Assembly: GCF_002994745.2 (NCBI RefSeq) | Contig: NC_037090.1 | Span: forward strand, 2,418,001-2,482,000 | Direction: 5' to 3' | From: Rosa chinensis | Lineage: Eukaryota; Streptophyta; Magnoliopsida; Rosales; Rosaceae | DNA length: 64,000 nt | In this document: in pieces, positions 13,401 to 25,106 of the stretch | How the letters are laid out: the number at the start of each line of letters is the position of its first letter | How positions within the stretch are numbered: position 1 is the first letter of the stretch | Notes under the pieces: model-generated | Seen by the model: only the letters and a program-made list of their open reading frames with translations | What the model was told of the DNA's origin: nothing | Databases searched by the model: none | Program-made: the position numbers and the translations under genes

Positions 13401-14535
13401 AATCTGGAACATAAAACACACTGGGGATTCTTTCAATAACATCATTTTTCATGCGAACATTGACACTTCCTTTCCCCATAACAGACACAGTAGAGTTGTC
13501 TCCAAACTTCACAGTATCTCTAAATGACTCATCCAACTCAGAGAATAAAAACTTATTGCCACACATATGATTACTGCATCCTGAATCTAAATACCACAGA
13601 TTATTAGACTCTTCTTCCTTGTTATGACATGCCATCAATAAGGTTGTTTCTTCTTCTTCTATCTCAGCATAATTTGCTCTTTCTCCCTGACCTCTAAAGA
13701 AATTAGGACACTCTGACCTATAATGGCCATACCTGTGACAATTGAAGCATTCAATATTGGATTTGTCAAACCTTGATCCTTGACCACGCCCTTTGCCTCT
13801 GGAATAGGAATTGAATCTGCCTCTGCCTCTTCCTTGACCACGTCCTACACCCTCAAAAGCAATTGGAGTGTTGGAAGAGACCTTCAAAGCTTGCTCCTCT
13901 GTTGTAGCCCCTTGATTAATTCTCTGCTCATGAACCAACAACGAACTTTGCAGCTCATCAATCGAAACTTCATCAATGTCATGTGATTCCTCAATCGAAC
14001 ATACAACATAGTCAAATTTTGTATGCATCGATCGAAGAATTTTTTCAATAATGGTGACATCTCCCAGCTTGTCACCATGAATTCGCATCTTGTTTGCAAT
14101 AGCCATGACTCTTGAGAAGTAATCATTGACTGACTCTCCCATCTTCATTTGAAGAGTCTCAAAATCTCTGCGAAGGGCTTGAAGCTGTGCACGCTTTACT
14201 TTGGCTGATCCTTGATACTTCTTCCTCATCGAATCCCAAATTTGCTTGGATGTGTCCTTTTGGAGAATAGTCTCCAAAATTGTGCGGTCAATTGCTTGAA
14301 ACAAGTAATTTTTCGCCTTGAGATCCTTCAACTGCTGCTCTTCCTGCACCCTTTTCTGTGCAGCTGTCAACACTTCTCCAGCAGCGGCTGGTTCAGCAAT
14401 CCCGGTTTCAATGATGCTCCAATACTCCTTGGACCTCAGAAAGTTCTCCATGAGCATGCTCCAATGGTCATAGTGTCCATCAAAGTGTGGAATTGCTGGT
14501 TGCACATAGTTGTTGTTGTCGGATGCCATGTTCAC
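10429..14535 (-). CDS. Copia gag-pol polyprotein, uninterrupted
   Basis: A single 1,368-residue frame in Copia order. Gag comes first with an RNA-binding zinc knuckle (C263, C266, H271, C276). The aspartic protease follows with the LDSGCSNH active site (Asp317). Integrase has an HHCC zinc region (H451, H456, C484, C487) and catalytic Asp515, Asp578 and Glu614. Reverse transcriptase has the metal-binding motif YVDD at 1024-1027. RNase H carries TDSDYAGD (Asp1192), Glu1233 and Asp1269. No stop or shift breaks the frame, and the length is normal for the superfamily. With near-identical LTRs this suggests very recent, possibly still possible, transposition. A second in-frame ATG lies two codons after the first. 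Confidence 0.97.
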   Translation of the reverse strand: MNMASDNNNYVQPAIPHFDGHYDHWSMLMENFLRSKEYWSIIETGIAEPAAAGEVLTAAQKRVQEEQQLKDLKAKNYLFQAIDRTILETILQKDTSKQIWDSMRKKYQGSAKVKRAQLQALRRDFETLQMKMGESVNDYFSRVMAIANKMRIHGDKLGDVTIIEKILRSMHTKFDYVVCSIEESHDIDEVSIDELQSSLLVHEQRINQGATTEEQALKVSSNTPIAFEGVGRGQGRGRGRFNSYSRGKGRGQGSRFDKSNIECFNCHRYGHYRSECPNFFRGQGERANYAEIEEEETTLLMACHNKEEESNNLWYLDSGCSNHMCGNKFLFSELDESFRDTVKFGDNSTVSVMGKGSVNVRMKNDVIERIPSVFYVPDLKSNLISLGQLQEKGYEITIKSGTCLIKDSERGVIARVHMTANRMFPIIIVDDGPNLQTCFSAKVKDTTWLWHLRCGHLNFNGLKTLQQRRMVTGLPQIAPPSQVCEDCVIGKQQRDHFPKGKAWRAQQPLELIHSDICGPISPTSNGNKRYFITFIDDYSRKTWVYFLQAKSKAFAAFKIFKALIENEVGRAIKVLRTDRGGEFNSQEFSNFCEMNGIRRQLTATYTPQQNGVSERKNRTILNMVRSMLSTKAIPKCFWPEAVSWSIHILNRSPTLAVKNMTPEEAWKGNKPTVDYFKIFGCIAFAHVPDEKRKKLDDKAEKCIFLGVSEHSKAYRLYNPITKRIIISRDVVFDESKTWKWTVNSTGEYVPVSDVESEEGEVSRPLSSSIVTSSPPTPTLDSQGEVEDDLSHESRLQRSRRRPAWMQDYEVSGINHTDPLTHFALFSDRDPIAFHDAIKELKWQKAMNEEIEAIEKNKTWEMTDLPKGKKVIGVKWVYKTKLNEKGEVEKYKARLVAKGYKQEFGVDFNEVYAPVVRHDTIRLVLSLAAHNAWSVFQLDVKSAFLHGDLEEDVYVEQPLGYVQEGNEEKVYKLKKTLYGLKQAPRAWYSRIESYFSREGFNKCPYEHTLFTKIGDGGKVLLVCLYVDDLIFTGNDEAMFAVFKKSMMSEFDMTDLGLMHFFLGIEVKQSSGGIFVTQRKYAQEVLERFQMKDCNSVTTPTDPTIKLKKDSEGKKIDATLFKQIVGSLMYLTTTRPDIMYAVSLISRYMESPTELHLFAAKRIFRYLKGTIDFGMWYKRETEAGMSVGLYGFTDSDYAGDVDDRKSTSGNVFLLGSGVVSWGSKKQPIVTLSTTEAEFVAATSGACQAIWLRKLLGVLGNNQQGPTDIYCDNVSAIKLSKNPVLHGRSKHIDVRYHFLRDLCKDGVINVIYCKSEDQIADIMTKPLKTAVFEKLRSLLGVCSRKEAGWDDENLGCWSFLCCKLMFVGHSV

Positions 14536-14587
14536 TTGCTACTGCAAGAAAGCTGCTGCTTCTTTCTACCTCAGGCCCAGTGGGGGC

Positions 14588-14600
14588 TCTGATACCACAA
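14588..14600 (-). promoter_or_regulatory. Primer-binding site (initiator tRNA-Met)
   Basis: The minus strand reads TGGTATCAGAGCC next to the 5' LTR, complementary to the 3' end of plant initiator tRNA-Met and the usual Copia primer site. Confidence 0.9.
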
Positions 14601-14900
14601 TGTTGAAATATCTGGAAAAGTTTCAGAACAATGAATGAATAATATGACTGAAACTTCTTATCTTCATTGAATATCTTCCAGTTCCATATATAGTAGTCCA
14701 CACGAACCACTTTGACTCAAACTAAGGAGATAAAACAGCAACAAACTTATCCACTACAACTGAACAATTTAAACTTCTAGGACTCTTAAAGACTTGGTCA
14801 GTAGCAGGAAATCCCAAATGAATAGGACTTGCAACCACGACTTATTCAAACCAGAAAAACAACTTATTCAAAGCAGAAAAATAACAACCAAGTTCCAACA
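14601..14900 (-). repeat. 5' LTR of the Copia element
   Basis: 300 bp, upstream LTR in the element's orientation. It ends at the target duplication ACCAT (14901-14905). Confidence 0.95.
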
Positions 14901-14905
14901 ACCAT

Positions 14906-15441
14906 GGCCAACGTTGACTTTATGGTTTCCAACCCTTCGTCCCTCAAAGTCACGGCTCCTACGTGGCGTGATTGTTGCATTTGGTGATTACCTTCATGAA
15001 CATTTCGATCATATGGATCATGACGTCTATGGCGACTTTCTCTAGCCATGGGACGATGCTCTGGATAGCTATCTCGAAGCCTATCAATTTCTCTTCTCAC
15101 AAGCTCGTTGCCTTGCCTTTCAGCAATTTCCATAGATTCAATAAGCTGTTGAAGGCTTGTGATCCGTCTTACATTTATATGAGTCTGAAATAAATCACAG
15201 GACCTCATAGCATAGACATGGAAGGTATTGAGGGTTTTCTCAATCAATTGGTCTTTTGTGATCGTCTTGCCACAAAAGCAGATCATTCATGTGATACGGA
15301 GAGCTTCCGAATAAAATTGTATGACTGTATCAAAGTCAGAGAAGCAAAGATCATTCCATTATGCTTCTAAATTCTGAAGGATGGAGTCGCGAACGTTGCC
15401 ATAATATTCACGAAGCGCTTGCCATATATTGTATTTTTCTA
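14906..15441 (-). pseudogene. Older Copia gag relic, target of the young insertion
   Basis: The minus strand reads WQALREYYGNVRDSILQNLEA, a stop, then FCGKTITKDQLIEKTLNTFH and IESMEIAERQGNELVRRE. This is the retrotransposon gag (UBN2) layout of a different Copia family, with in-frame stops and frame changes. It begins inside what should be intron 4 of AKR copy E and so marks the point where that gene was cut. Confidence 0.8.
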
Positions 15442-15549
15442 ACACCTATAAGAAGAAGAGTATATATTTTTTGTTTTAATTTCTTTCGGCAATTGAACCT
15501 TTTCTAAGTTTTTAAATAGAAATAATCTTGAAATGAATCAATTATATAC

Positions 15550-16532
15550 CTGCAAAGTGGAATAATCTCTTCTTCAATAACACGAGTCCAAAGTGACCAC
15601 TCCATTTGTACAGCTGTAATGGGATGAACTGCATGTGCTCTCCTTATTGTGTAAGGACTGGCTTCAGATAACCCAATATACTTGATCTTTCCATCATCAA
15701 CAAGTTTCTTCAGCTCTCCCATCTTAAATCCAAGAAAAAAGAGGAAGTATCTAATCATATTTCAATCTGAGGTTGTTGATACGTTTACTGTATTGATATT
15801 ATGCATGCGTTAATGAAAATCACATGCATGATTTCAAACTTACAGTTTCCTCTATCGGCACTGTTTGGTCAATGCGGTAATAATAGTACAGATCAATGTA
15901 GTCGACACCAAGACGCTTCAGGCTAGCCTCGCAACATGACAGGACATACTCCGGAGTTCCGTTTATCACCAAACGAGAAGGTCCTAAGCTTACAACACCA
16001 AACTTCGTGGCTAATTGAACCTTTTCTCTCGGCAACTGCTTCGAGGCCTAAAACAACAGACAACAAATGACTTTGATAATAACATAATTTAGCAACAAAA
16101 GTTCACATTGCATCTGATCATCTCTCAAAAACATTTGGACTAATGCTTTAAGAAAAGTTCACCCGTAGAGGTGTGACCAAATATATATAAATATCTGACA
16201 TACCTTGCCAACAAGAATTTCATTGGCATGATCAGTTCCATACATATCAGATGTGTCAAAAAAAGTGATTCCTTTACTGAAGGGATGCTTTATAATGGAG
16301 ATTCCATCCTCTTCAGCACGAGGATACTTGACAAAAGTCAAACCCGTGCATCCAAACCCCAATTTTGAAACCTGAATTTAATATAATTGGAAATTAGAAA
16401 TAAAGTGGAAAAAAAAAACTGAAAGAAACTTTTAGCAGGAATTGATGAAAATGCTGGAGAATTATATCTTACCACAAACCCTTGAGTTCCAAGTTTAACC
16501 TTTGGGATCTGTATTTCCTTCTGTTCAGCCAT
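15550..16532 (-). pseudogene. Aldo-keto reductase copy E, truncated after exon 4, catalytic His changed to Tyr
   Basis: Minus-strand exons 16473-16532, 16204-16371, 15844-16047 and 15550-15722 are open and in phase and encode about 201 residues resembling copies H and I (QKEIQIPKVKLGTQG start, FDTSDMYGTDHANE). Exons 5-7 are missing: intron 4 runs into a Copia gag relic at about 15441. Asp59, Tyr64 and Lys91 are kept, but the conserved YYYHRID reads YYYYRID (residue 133, TAC for CAC), removing the catalytic His. It is divergent to copy F with 502 bases between the ATGs. A short protein could be made, but it would lack the second half of the barrel, so it is called a pseudogene. Confidence 0.87.
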
Positions 16533-17034
16533 TTGTTCTCTTCATGCAAATAATTACTATTGATGTGCAAAACTATGAATGGGATTTACTCTAAAACTGT
16601 GAAGAGTAAAGTTCAAGATGCAGAAATCTCTTTAATTTTCTGTGTACGTTTAGGATTAAAGTTGGCCATATGCTTCTGTTGTTATATATGTGCTCATACA
16701 CTGACAAGTGACATCATTGCGTTATTATATATTAGTTGAATTCTTGGGTGAAAAGATTTACAGTTTATTAGAGTACGTACTGATTGTTGTGCTGGATTTT
16801 GATTTGGCTAGCTTCTTGACACTTAATTCATATGTTGACTTCTTGCTGTTTGTGACAGAGTCAGTGATGTCAGCATTGTTTGAATCTCTTGTGCCATATA
16901 ACCACTGTTGTGGGAAACATTAATCATAACACAGAATAGATGCTGTTGCTATTTCTTGATTCTCTAAAGCCAGTTTGAATTCAAATTCCTATTAGCAATC
17001 CAAAAGAAAAAAAATTAGAAAACAGAAGAAGAAT
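16533..17034. promoter_or_regulatory. Divergent promoter region of copies E and F
   Basis: The left half, read on the minus strand, matches the 5' flanks of copies H and I (CAGTGTATGAGCACATATATAAC and following). The right half matches the 5' flank of copy D. TGATGTCA motifs occur on both sides, at 16709-16716 (minus) and 16865-16872 (plus). Confidence 0.55.
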
Positions 17035-19290
<2,256 letters not shown>

Positions 19291-19477
19291 GCTTTAGACG
19301 TCTTAACACAATATGAGAGGGCTCTAAATATGATGTGTAATTTTGCTCTTTCAATGTATTCACATTTTCCGCTCAAAAAGAAATCTAGATACGAATTTCT
19401 GGTGTACTATATTAGACTTGAAGTCTCAAATTAGTGTACGAATAAATCATTCAACTGTTTAACCAAGATGGATGTGC

Positions 19478-20124
19478 CGGCCCAGGGCTGAGGATGCTCC
19501 TGCGGATGGTAAGCGAGCCAAGCATGGCTTGGCTTTGGCGCCGGTAACCCTGCAACCGGAAAATCTTGGGTTCTAGTTTTCTGATGCAGGTTTGGTAGGT
19601 GGGAAGCTGTCTCAAGGCCCTAAGGTCTACAAGAAGAAGGGCAGGCCTCGGGGTTCGCGAAACAAAGTCAAAGTGGCATCGGTGTCAGCCACCGTGGATG
19701 ACTCTGGGTCTATGGAGTCGGGGCCCTTTGATGGTGGTTCTGTTGGCATGCCTGAGAAGCCTAATGGGCTGGCTAAGCCTGTTTCCCAGTCCGGGTAGGA
19801 GACGAGCCCTTCCATCTTCGGGCGAGTGACGTGTCTTGCTTGATGGCGGCGATGTACACCAAGTAGGGTCTTAGGCGTCAAAGCGGTTAAGGAAGTGTCT
19901 CGTGCTCGATGATGTAGGATCTCGCAGTTTTGTTTTGTTTCTTTATTTGCTTTGGCTAGTAGTTTTCTTTTGAATTTTAGTTTTTTTGGATTTCCTTTTG
20001 GTTTCAGAACTCTTATGAGCTCGCATTGTAATATGGGGGGTGTTTGTACCCCTCATGCTTGACCGAGTGAGGTCGTCATGATTTCGATCAATGGATTAGT
20101 CTTCCGTTGCCCTAAAAAAAAAAA
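19478..20124 (+). mobile_element. GC-rich LINE-like insert with poly(A) tail
   Basis: A GC-rich block in AT-rich surroundings ends in poly(A) at about 20114-20124. It contains an open frame at 19592-19798 with the AT-hook-like basic motif KKKGRPRGSRNK, as found in some plant LINE ORF1 proteins. No reverse transcriptase is present and no target duplication was found. A deletion derivative of a LINE is the best guess. Confidence 0.45.
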
Positions 20125-20338
20125 GATTATATGTTGAAGAAACTCTCTCGGTTTTTTTTTCCTCAATTTTTTTTTTTATATACCTGTTCAGTGAGAAAGT
20201 GAGACTTGAGTATCGAAACAAATAAGTGAAATAAGCCATATTGAGGACTTGTGTTAATGTTTTACCCATATTAATTAATATGGGCTTTTAGAAGACGTCA
20301 CCCAAATTACAAATCCTATCATGCAAGCGAACTATATT
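20125..20338. other. AT-rich spacer
   Basis: No feature beyond T-rich runs. Confidence 0.4.
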
Positions 20339-20346
20339 CCTATTTC

Positions 20347-20987
20347 TAGAGATGGCAAAAATCCCCATCGGGTAGGGTACTCATAGGGTATTCGACCCTA
20401 ATGGGGAGAAATTCGGGGAAAATAGGGTAACGGGGATGGGGATCCCCAGTATTCTAATTTTAAAATCGGGTACGGGGCGGGGATGGTATTTTAATCCACA
20501 TCCCCATACCCACCCAATAAGAATTATACGAAATACATATATATATATATATATTTGTTTATTTATTATATATATTTTTTTGATATTATTTATAAATAAA
20601 TATTTATGTAAACTTCATCTTTTTATCAATATTTAAATTCTGTTATTAAATATGTTCAAAACAAAGAAGATTATTTTAATAAAAGATCTTTATCAACATG
20701 TTAATTTTCCTTGATTGAAATAAGAAATTTATTTTATTTTGATATTCAAGTTTAACTTCATATTTTACAATCCATAATTGTTTGTATAAATTTTTATATA
20801 ATAAATTGGTAATATTGTTAATGGGGATTGGGGAGGGTATGGAGACCTAATCCCCAATGGGGACGGAGACGGGGAATCCCCAGTATCTCATTACGGGGAT
20901 TGGGGAGGGTATGGAGATGAAGAATGAAGTCGGGTATGGGGATGGTAATTTAATCCCCTTACCCTACCCTCCCCATTGCCATCCCTA
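20347..20987. mobile_element. hAT-type MITE (641 bp) with 8-bp target duplication
   Basis: Terminal inverted repeats TAGAGATGGCAA and TTGCCATCCCTA bound the element. The exact 8-bp duplication CCTATTTC flanks it at 20339-20346 and 20988-20995. The ends hold GGGGATGGGGAT-type repeats and the middle is AT-rich. The paralogous flank of copy D at about 8215-8240 has a single CCTATTTC and no insert, giving an empty site. No transposase is encoded. Confidence 0.9.
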
Positions 20988-20995
20988 CCTATTTC

Positions 20996-21765
20996 AATCC
21001 AATTCAGTTCCAGTGAAGCTAGGTATCAACCCTAACTTGCGATCCAAGTCAAATAAATTTAAAGTTTTCTTTCCCTTTCGATTGAGAAGTCTGTGTATAA
21101 GAACCCTAAATAAACTATCGCAAATTTCTACCCCATGAGAGGTGATACTACTATTAAAGCAGTCAATACTGCTACCTCTGAGTCTCTTGGAGAGTCCGGA
21201 TTGATGATCTCCCCGAACTTTTATTGGTTGAGAACTTGAGATCCTTTGTCGATTTCCTTGCAAGTTTGTTTATTGGGTCTCCAAATCTTGGTGTAATCTC
21301 ATCACCCATCTTTCTTTTGATCGCCATCGCGTTCTATGTCTCTGAAACAAAAGTGATGATGAGCAAAGTTACCCCCCCCCCCCCCCCCCCAACCAACATT
21401 TTTCAAAACTAGGTACCATATATACTCCTATCTTGTTCCCTATACTAATTTGGTGCATATATTTAACAAGCTTTGGTGAATATTGTCGTAATCGTTTTGC
21501 ATATATAGTTTAACAAGCTTTTGTGAATATTAGCCTGTTATTTTTGGATGCTTAAGGTTACATAACTGAAAAATAAGATCATATTAGGACACCTTGTGAC
21601 TCTTCTAAGTTAACTACAAGATGAATCATTCTTAGTTTCAAGAAGAATTTTGGCCTTTCAATCCCCGATAATATTAGCAGTCAATCAATAACAAGTGGAC
21701 GACTGGAGTTTGGATATTTTAGTTTGTCAGATTTGTTTAAGCCACAAAGCAAATTGAACATCGAG
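20996..21765. other. Flank shared with copy D region, plus a run of 19 C
   Basis: Begins with sequence homologous to 8222-8310. An unexplained segment with several short frames follows, then a homopolymer of 19 C at 21372-21390, then AT-rich sequence. No gene can be supported. Confidence 0.45.
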
Positions 21766-21813
21766 GCACCAGTGGCCTAGTGGTAGAAAAGTATTCCATT
21801 CCCGGCTGGTGCA
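21766..21813 (+). pseudogene. tRNA-Gly pseudogene with deleted anticodon arm
   Basis: Starts GCACCAGTGGCCTAGTGGTA and ends TTCCCGGCTGGTGCA like the intact tRNA-Gly genes, but only 48 bases long. The anticodon arm and half of the T arm are missing. It sits between AKR copies F and G at the place held by intact tRNA genes after copies C and D. Confidence 0.92.
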
Positions 21814-21958
21814 GTACTTTTTTCCATTTGTTAACTCCATTTTTTCCAGTCCGACCAAACATTTATGATATTCCACCACCAACCGATCTTGTTAAGTGGG
21901 AGAACATGAAAAGATTTTGACAGAGGAAGAGAAAAGAAGTGGAAAATTTGGAAGCAGA

Positions 21959-22897
21959 ATGGGTGAAGCTAGCAAAATCCACGTTTCAAGGGTTAAATTG
22001 GGTAATCAAGGACTTGAGGTAACTTTTTACGTCTTTTTGAACACGCATTAGCAAAATCCAGGTTCCATTTGTCTTTATATCACATTTCTTTAAAACCCTC
22101 TCTTACATAATCTAAGAAATTAAGTTGAATTCTTTGGTTGAAAATAAATTGAAACTTCTATGGCGTAGTATTAGTTTTATAATCAGAGTGTGATTTCATT
22201 GAGCTTCTTGATGTGGACACATACACATACAGTAGTACTTTAATTCATTAAACTTGAAGTTTAAGTTCCGTTGGTTTGAAGATTATAACTTCTGGAGACT
22301 TTGAAGGGATTTTGGATGCGTAGATTCTTTATATGGTTGGAAACTTCGAACTTGTAAGACTACGTTTGGTTCTCGGAAAGTAAGCATTTTATTTCCCGTT
22401 TTTGGAATGCAAAAGGAAAAGAAATTATTTCCTGAAGGAAGGGAAAATAAGAGAGAAAGTGGTTCATTCCAAACCTCAAATGAATCACTTTCCCCCTTTC
22501 TTTGCTTGCATTTATTACTCACAACATATTATTTTATTACATTATTCACAAATGTTTTAATAACTTTTCTGATAACTTTCCTTTCGTTACCAAACACAAA
22601 GTTGTTGGGATCGGAAATTTCATTTCCCTTCCCATGGGAAAGACTAATGAATTATTTTCCTTTCCATAAACCAAACGATGCCTATGTGTGCTCATACTTA
22701 TTCATAAATTTCTTCGACTTTTTCTTCAGGTCTCAAAATTGGGGTTTTGATGCATTGGGCTGACAAGGGTCTACAACTCTCCTGTTGCTGATGAAGTTGG
22801 AATCTCAATAATAAAAGATGCATTTAGGCAAGGAATCACTTTCTTCGACACATCTGATGTATATGGACCTCATTCAAATGAAGTTCTTATTGGGAAG
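21959..22897 (+). pseudogene. Aldo-keto reductase copy G, exons 1-2 only
   Basis: Exon 1 (21959-22018) is open and reads GEASKIHVSRVKLGNQGLE after the Met, like the orphan exon at 4663. Exon 2 (22730-22897) has the right length and reads VSKLGF, then TGA at 22748-22750 in place of GGA, then on to FFDTSDVYGPHSNEVLIGK. The splice donor after GGGAAG is lost (TTACAT follows) and exons 3-7 are absent. A MITE occupies intron 1. Confidence 0.87.
22363..22677. mobile_element. MITE with CGTTTGGTT ends, copy 1
   Basis: Ends CGTTTGGTT and AACCAAACG-like (AAACCAAACG). The interior (AAAGGAAAAGAAATTATTTCCTG..., TTATTACTCACAACATATTATTTTATTACATTATT) is repeated at 43831-44121 and 57922-58218. No coding capacity. 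It lies in intron 1 of pseudogene G. Confidence 0.75.
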
Positions 22898-23215
22898 TTA
22901 CATATGTAGCTCCAGCAGCTAGGTGGTGAATTAATCAACATACTTAATAATCCCAACATACTTAAATCAGATATAAACCAAAAAATATAAGCTTCTATTG
23001 AGAAAAATCCATAGATATTTTTCTTTTAATGTACACCCATTCTACATAAGCAAACCTTCCATGTAGAGTATATGTCTATAATAAATAGTTTTTCTTATTC
23101 TTTGATATATCTAATATGCCCTTCTGATTATGAAGAGTTAAATTAAGTATCTTGCTTAATCTTTTTTTTATAGAAAAAGATAAATAACCATTCAATCAAC
23201 TAGAAATCATACATC
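22898..23215. other. AT-rich sequence after copy G
   Basis: Nothing recognised; this is where exons 3-7 of copy G would be expected. Confidence 0.4.
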
Positions 23216-24210
23216 GGGGGGGGGGGGGGGTGGGACATAAACCAAAACCCCAAGAAACCGCGGTTTCAGATACCATCAGGCCAATGGGCCCAAATTCTAA
23301 ACACCATACGCTCCTTTCTAAGGCTACTTTGACCATATGAACCCGAAAGTACCAGTAAAACCTCGTAGTCAACCGCAAAGAAGACAACGTCCTCTTCAAC
23401 ACCGTGTCTAAAAGTACTAGACCACGTGTAAAGGATCGTTCGTCAGCAAATCAACAGCAAAGGTAAACCAGAATTGAACTAAATCATCCTCGTCCTCGGG
23501 AATGACACAATTTACATGGCATAACACCTAGACCTGATCCTAGCTCAAAGGAGTAGGAACTCAACCCAAGCTCAAACAAGTAGGGACTTATTAAAACTAA
23601 ACTAACCAAAAATAAAACCAAAAGACTGCCTCCATGAACCACATCTTGCCGCCGAGTATACAGCCCCCATCCTTCGATAATCCCCACTGCCGGAATTGCA
23701 TGGCCAATGATCAAACTCCCTCTACCAGATCTAAGCTACGCTGGACCCTGAACCAATCCACCCTCGCCGCCATAATTCCACCCATGCCGGATGGATCCAA
23801 TTCTCTACCGCTAGGCTCCCACGATCACCGTCACACTTCCCCACGATCCACCACAGCCCAGATCTGACACTCCCCGATCACACTATCAGGGCAAATCACA
23901 AAACCATCTTTCCAGCTGTCAAGATCCCCTCCCCCATTGATCAAAAGCCAGCGCAGCCCAAAGAAACCTCTAGCCATGACCGCAGACCAAGCCTTAACTA
24001 AATCAGGAGGCCAAACCGAAGAATCGTCGCCACCACCCTAACGAGAGAGACACCACGAACAAACAACCCTCCTACGAGAACTCCACACCACCGGGGAACA
24101 ACCATAACCCGTCTGGCAGCAACCCCAGCACCACAACTCGGCCAAAGACCAAAGCCAGAGTGAGGGCGTCACCAGGCGAGAACCGTCAAAACCAGGGAAA
24201 CCAAGTTTTT
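23163..24210 (-). mobile_element. GC-rich LINE-like insert, minus strand
   Basis: About 1 kb of GC-rich sequence amid AT-rich DNA, with a T run at its left edge that would be a poly(A) tail on the minus strand and a run of 15 G at 23216-23230. It has only short open frames. It resembles the GC-rich 5' regions of plant LINEs and the insert at 19478, but no domain can be named. Confidence 0.35.
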
Positions 24211-24671
24211 CCCAAGTGTCGTATCTTACTTAATCTTATCATCCATTTGAATTTGAAATATTAAGCTAAAAAATCAATTCATTTTTACTTTATCATAATC
24301 AATTACGTCCTTAAATTCTTCCTTACATTATATTTTGATTACTGACTTGAGTATATATTTCTATATATGCTCATTATAATAGCAGTTCATTTCCAGCACA
24401 AATTTCAATTCTTGTTTTCCTTATATGTAGGTATTTTCTTTTCAAATAGATTTTCAATTTTCTTCTCCCTGATGGGGTCAATTATTGTTTCAAAAGATGG
24501 AAAGAGATTTTGATTCAATCACTGGGAGAAAATATTTTTCTTACTTGAAAGAAAGGGTGAGGGGCAAGCAGGTATGATATTTATCGCTTGTGTCTATGAA
24601 GAACAACTAAAGAAATGTTCTTAAAGAAAAGAAAAGGATTCAAGATGGGGTCAAGAAATGGGAAAATAAGG

Positions 24672-25106
24672 TGGCGTTCGGTAACGTTTTCAAGTCATCT
24701 TTTTCATTTTATAAAATGAAAATGGCTTGAAAATGCGTTCGTTGGTCTGTTTTCAAAAATGAAGAAAATAATTTTTGAAAATAATTTTTTATTTTACTCG
24801 TAAAACAGGAAAACGACAAATAGACGTTTTCACATTTTCATTCTCATATTTTAGAAAACACGGAGATATATTTTCCAAAACAAAGAAAAAAAAGAATGTG
24901 CTCTCTTATTCCATATTCTCACGTCGCTATCTTCTTCTCAGGTCTCTCTCTCATCTCTAGTCGCAATCTTCTCTCATTTTTGAAAATTGTTTTCGAAATA
25001 AGCTACCGGACACATTTTCGGATCTCAAAAATCCAATCTTGTTTTCTCGTTTTTATTTTCAAAATCGGTTTTTGAAAAATCATTTTTAAAAACGTTACCG
25101 GACAAG
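24672..25106. mobile_element. MITE with imperfect inverted ends
   Basis: Left end GGCGTTCGGTAACGTTTT and right end AAAACGTTACCGGACAAGCC are imperfect inverted repeats. The interior is rich in TTTTCAAAAATGAAAA-type stretches. Non-coding. Confidence 0.6.

Larger units (their letters stand above)
10120..14900 (-). mobile_element. Full-length, very young Ty1/Copia retrotransposon
   Basis: The element is 4,781 bp and on the minus strand. Two 300-bp LTRs (10120-10419 and 14601-14900) start TGTTG and end CAACA and differ at one base by eye. A 5-bp target duplication ACCAT flanks it (10115-10119 and 14901-14905). Read on the minus strand, TGGTATCAGAGCC next to the 5' LTR is the standard primer-binding site for initiator tRNA-Met, and a purine tract AAGGGAGGGAA adjoins the 3' LTR. 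One uninterrupted polyprotein frame lies between. All parts expected of an autonomous element are present. Confidence 0.97.

Noticed and set aside
10760..14592. Numerous plus-strand frames of 60-126 codons opposite the Copia polyprotein
   Set aside because: They are antisense shadows of the single minus-strand gag-pol frame and have no family resemblance.
19592..19798. KKKGRPRGSRNK frame considered as an AT-hook host gene
   Set aside because: It sits in a GC-rich insert ending in poly(A) with no introns or promoter, which fits a retroelement better.
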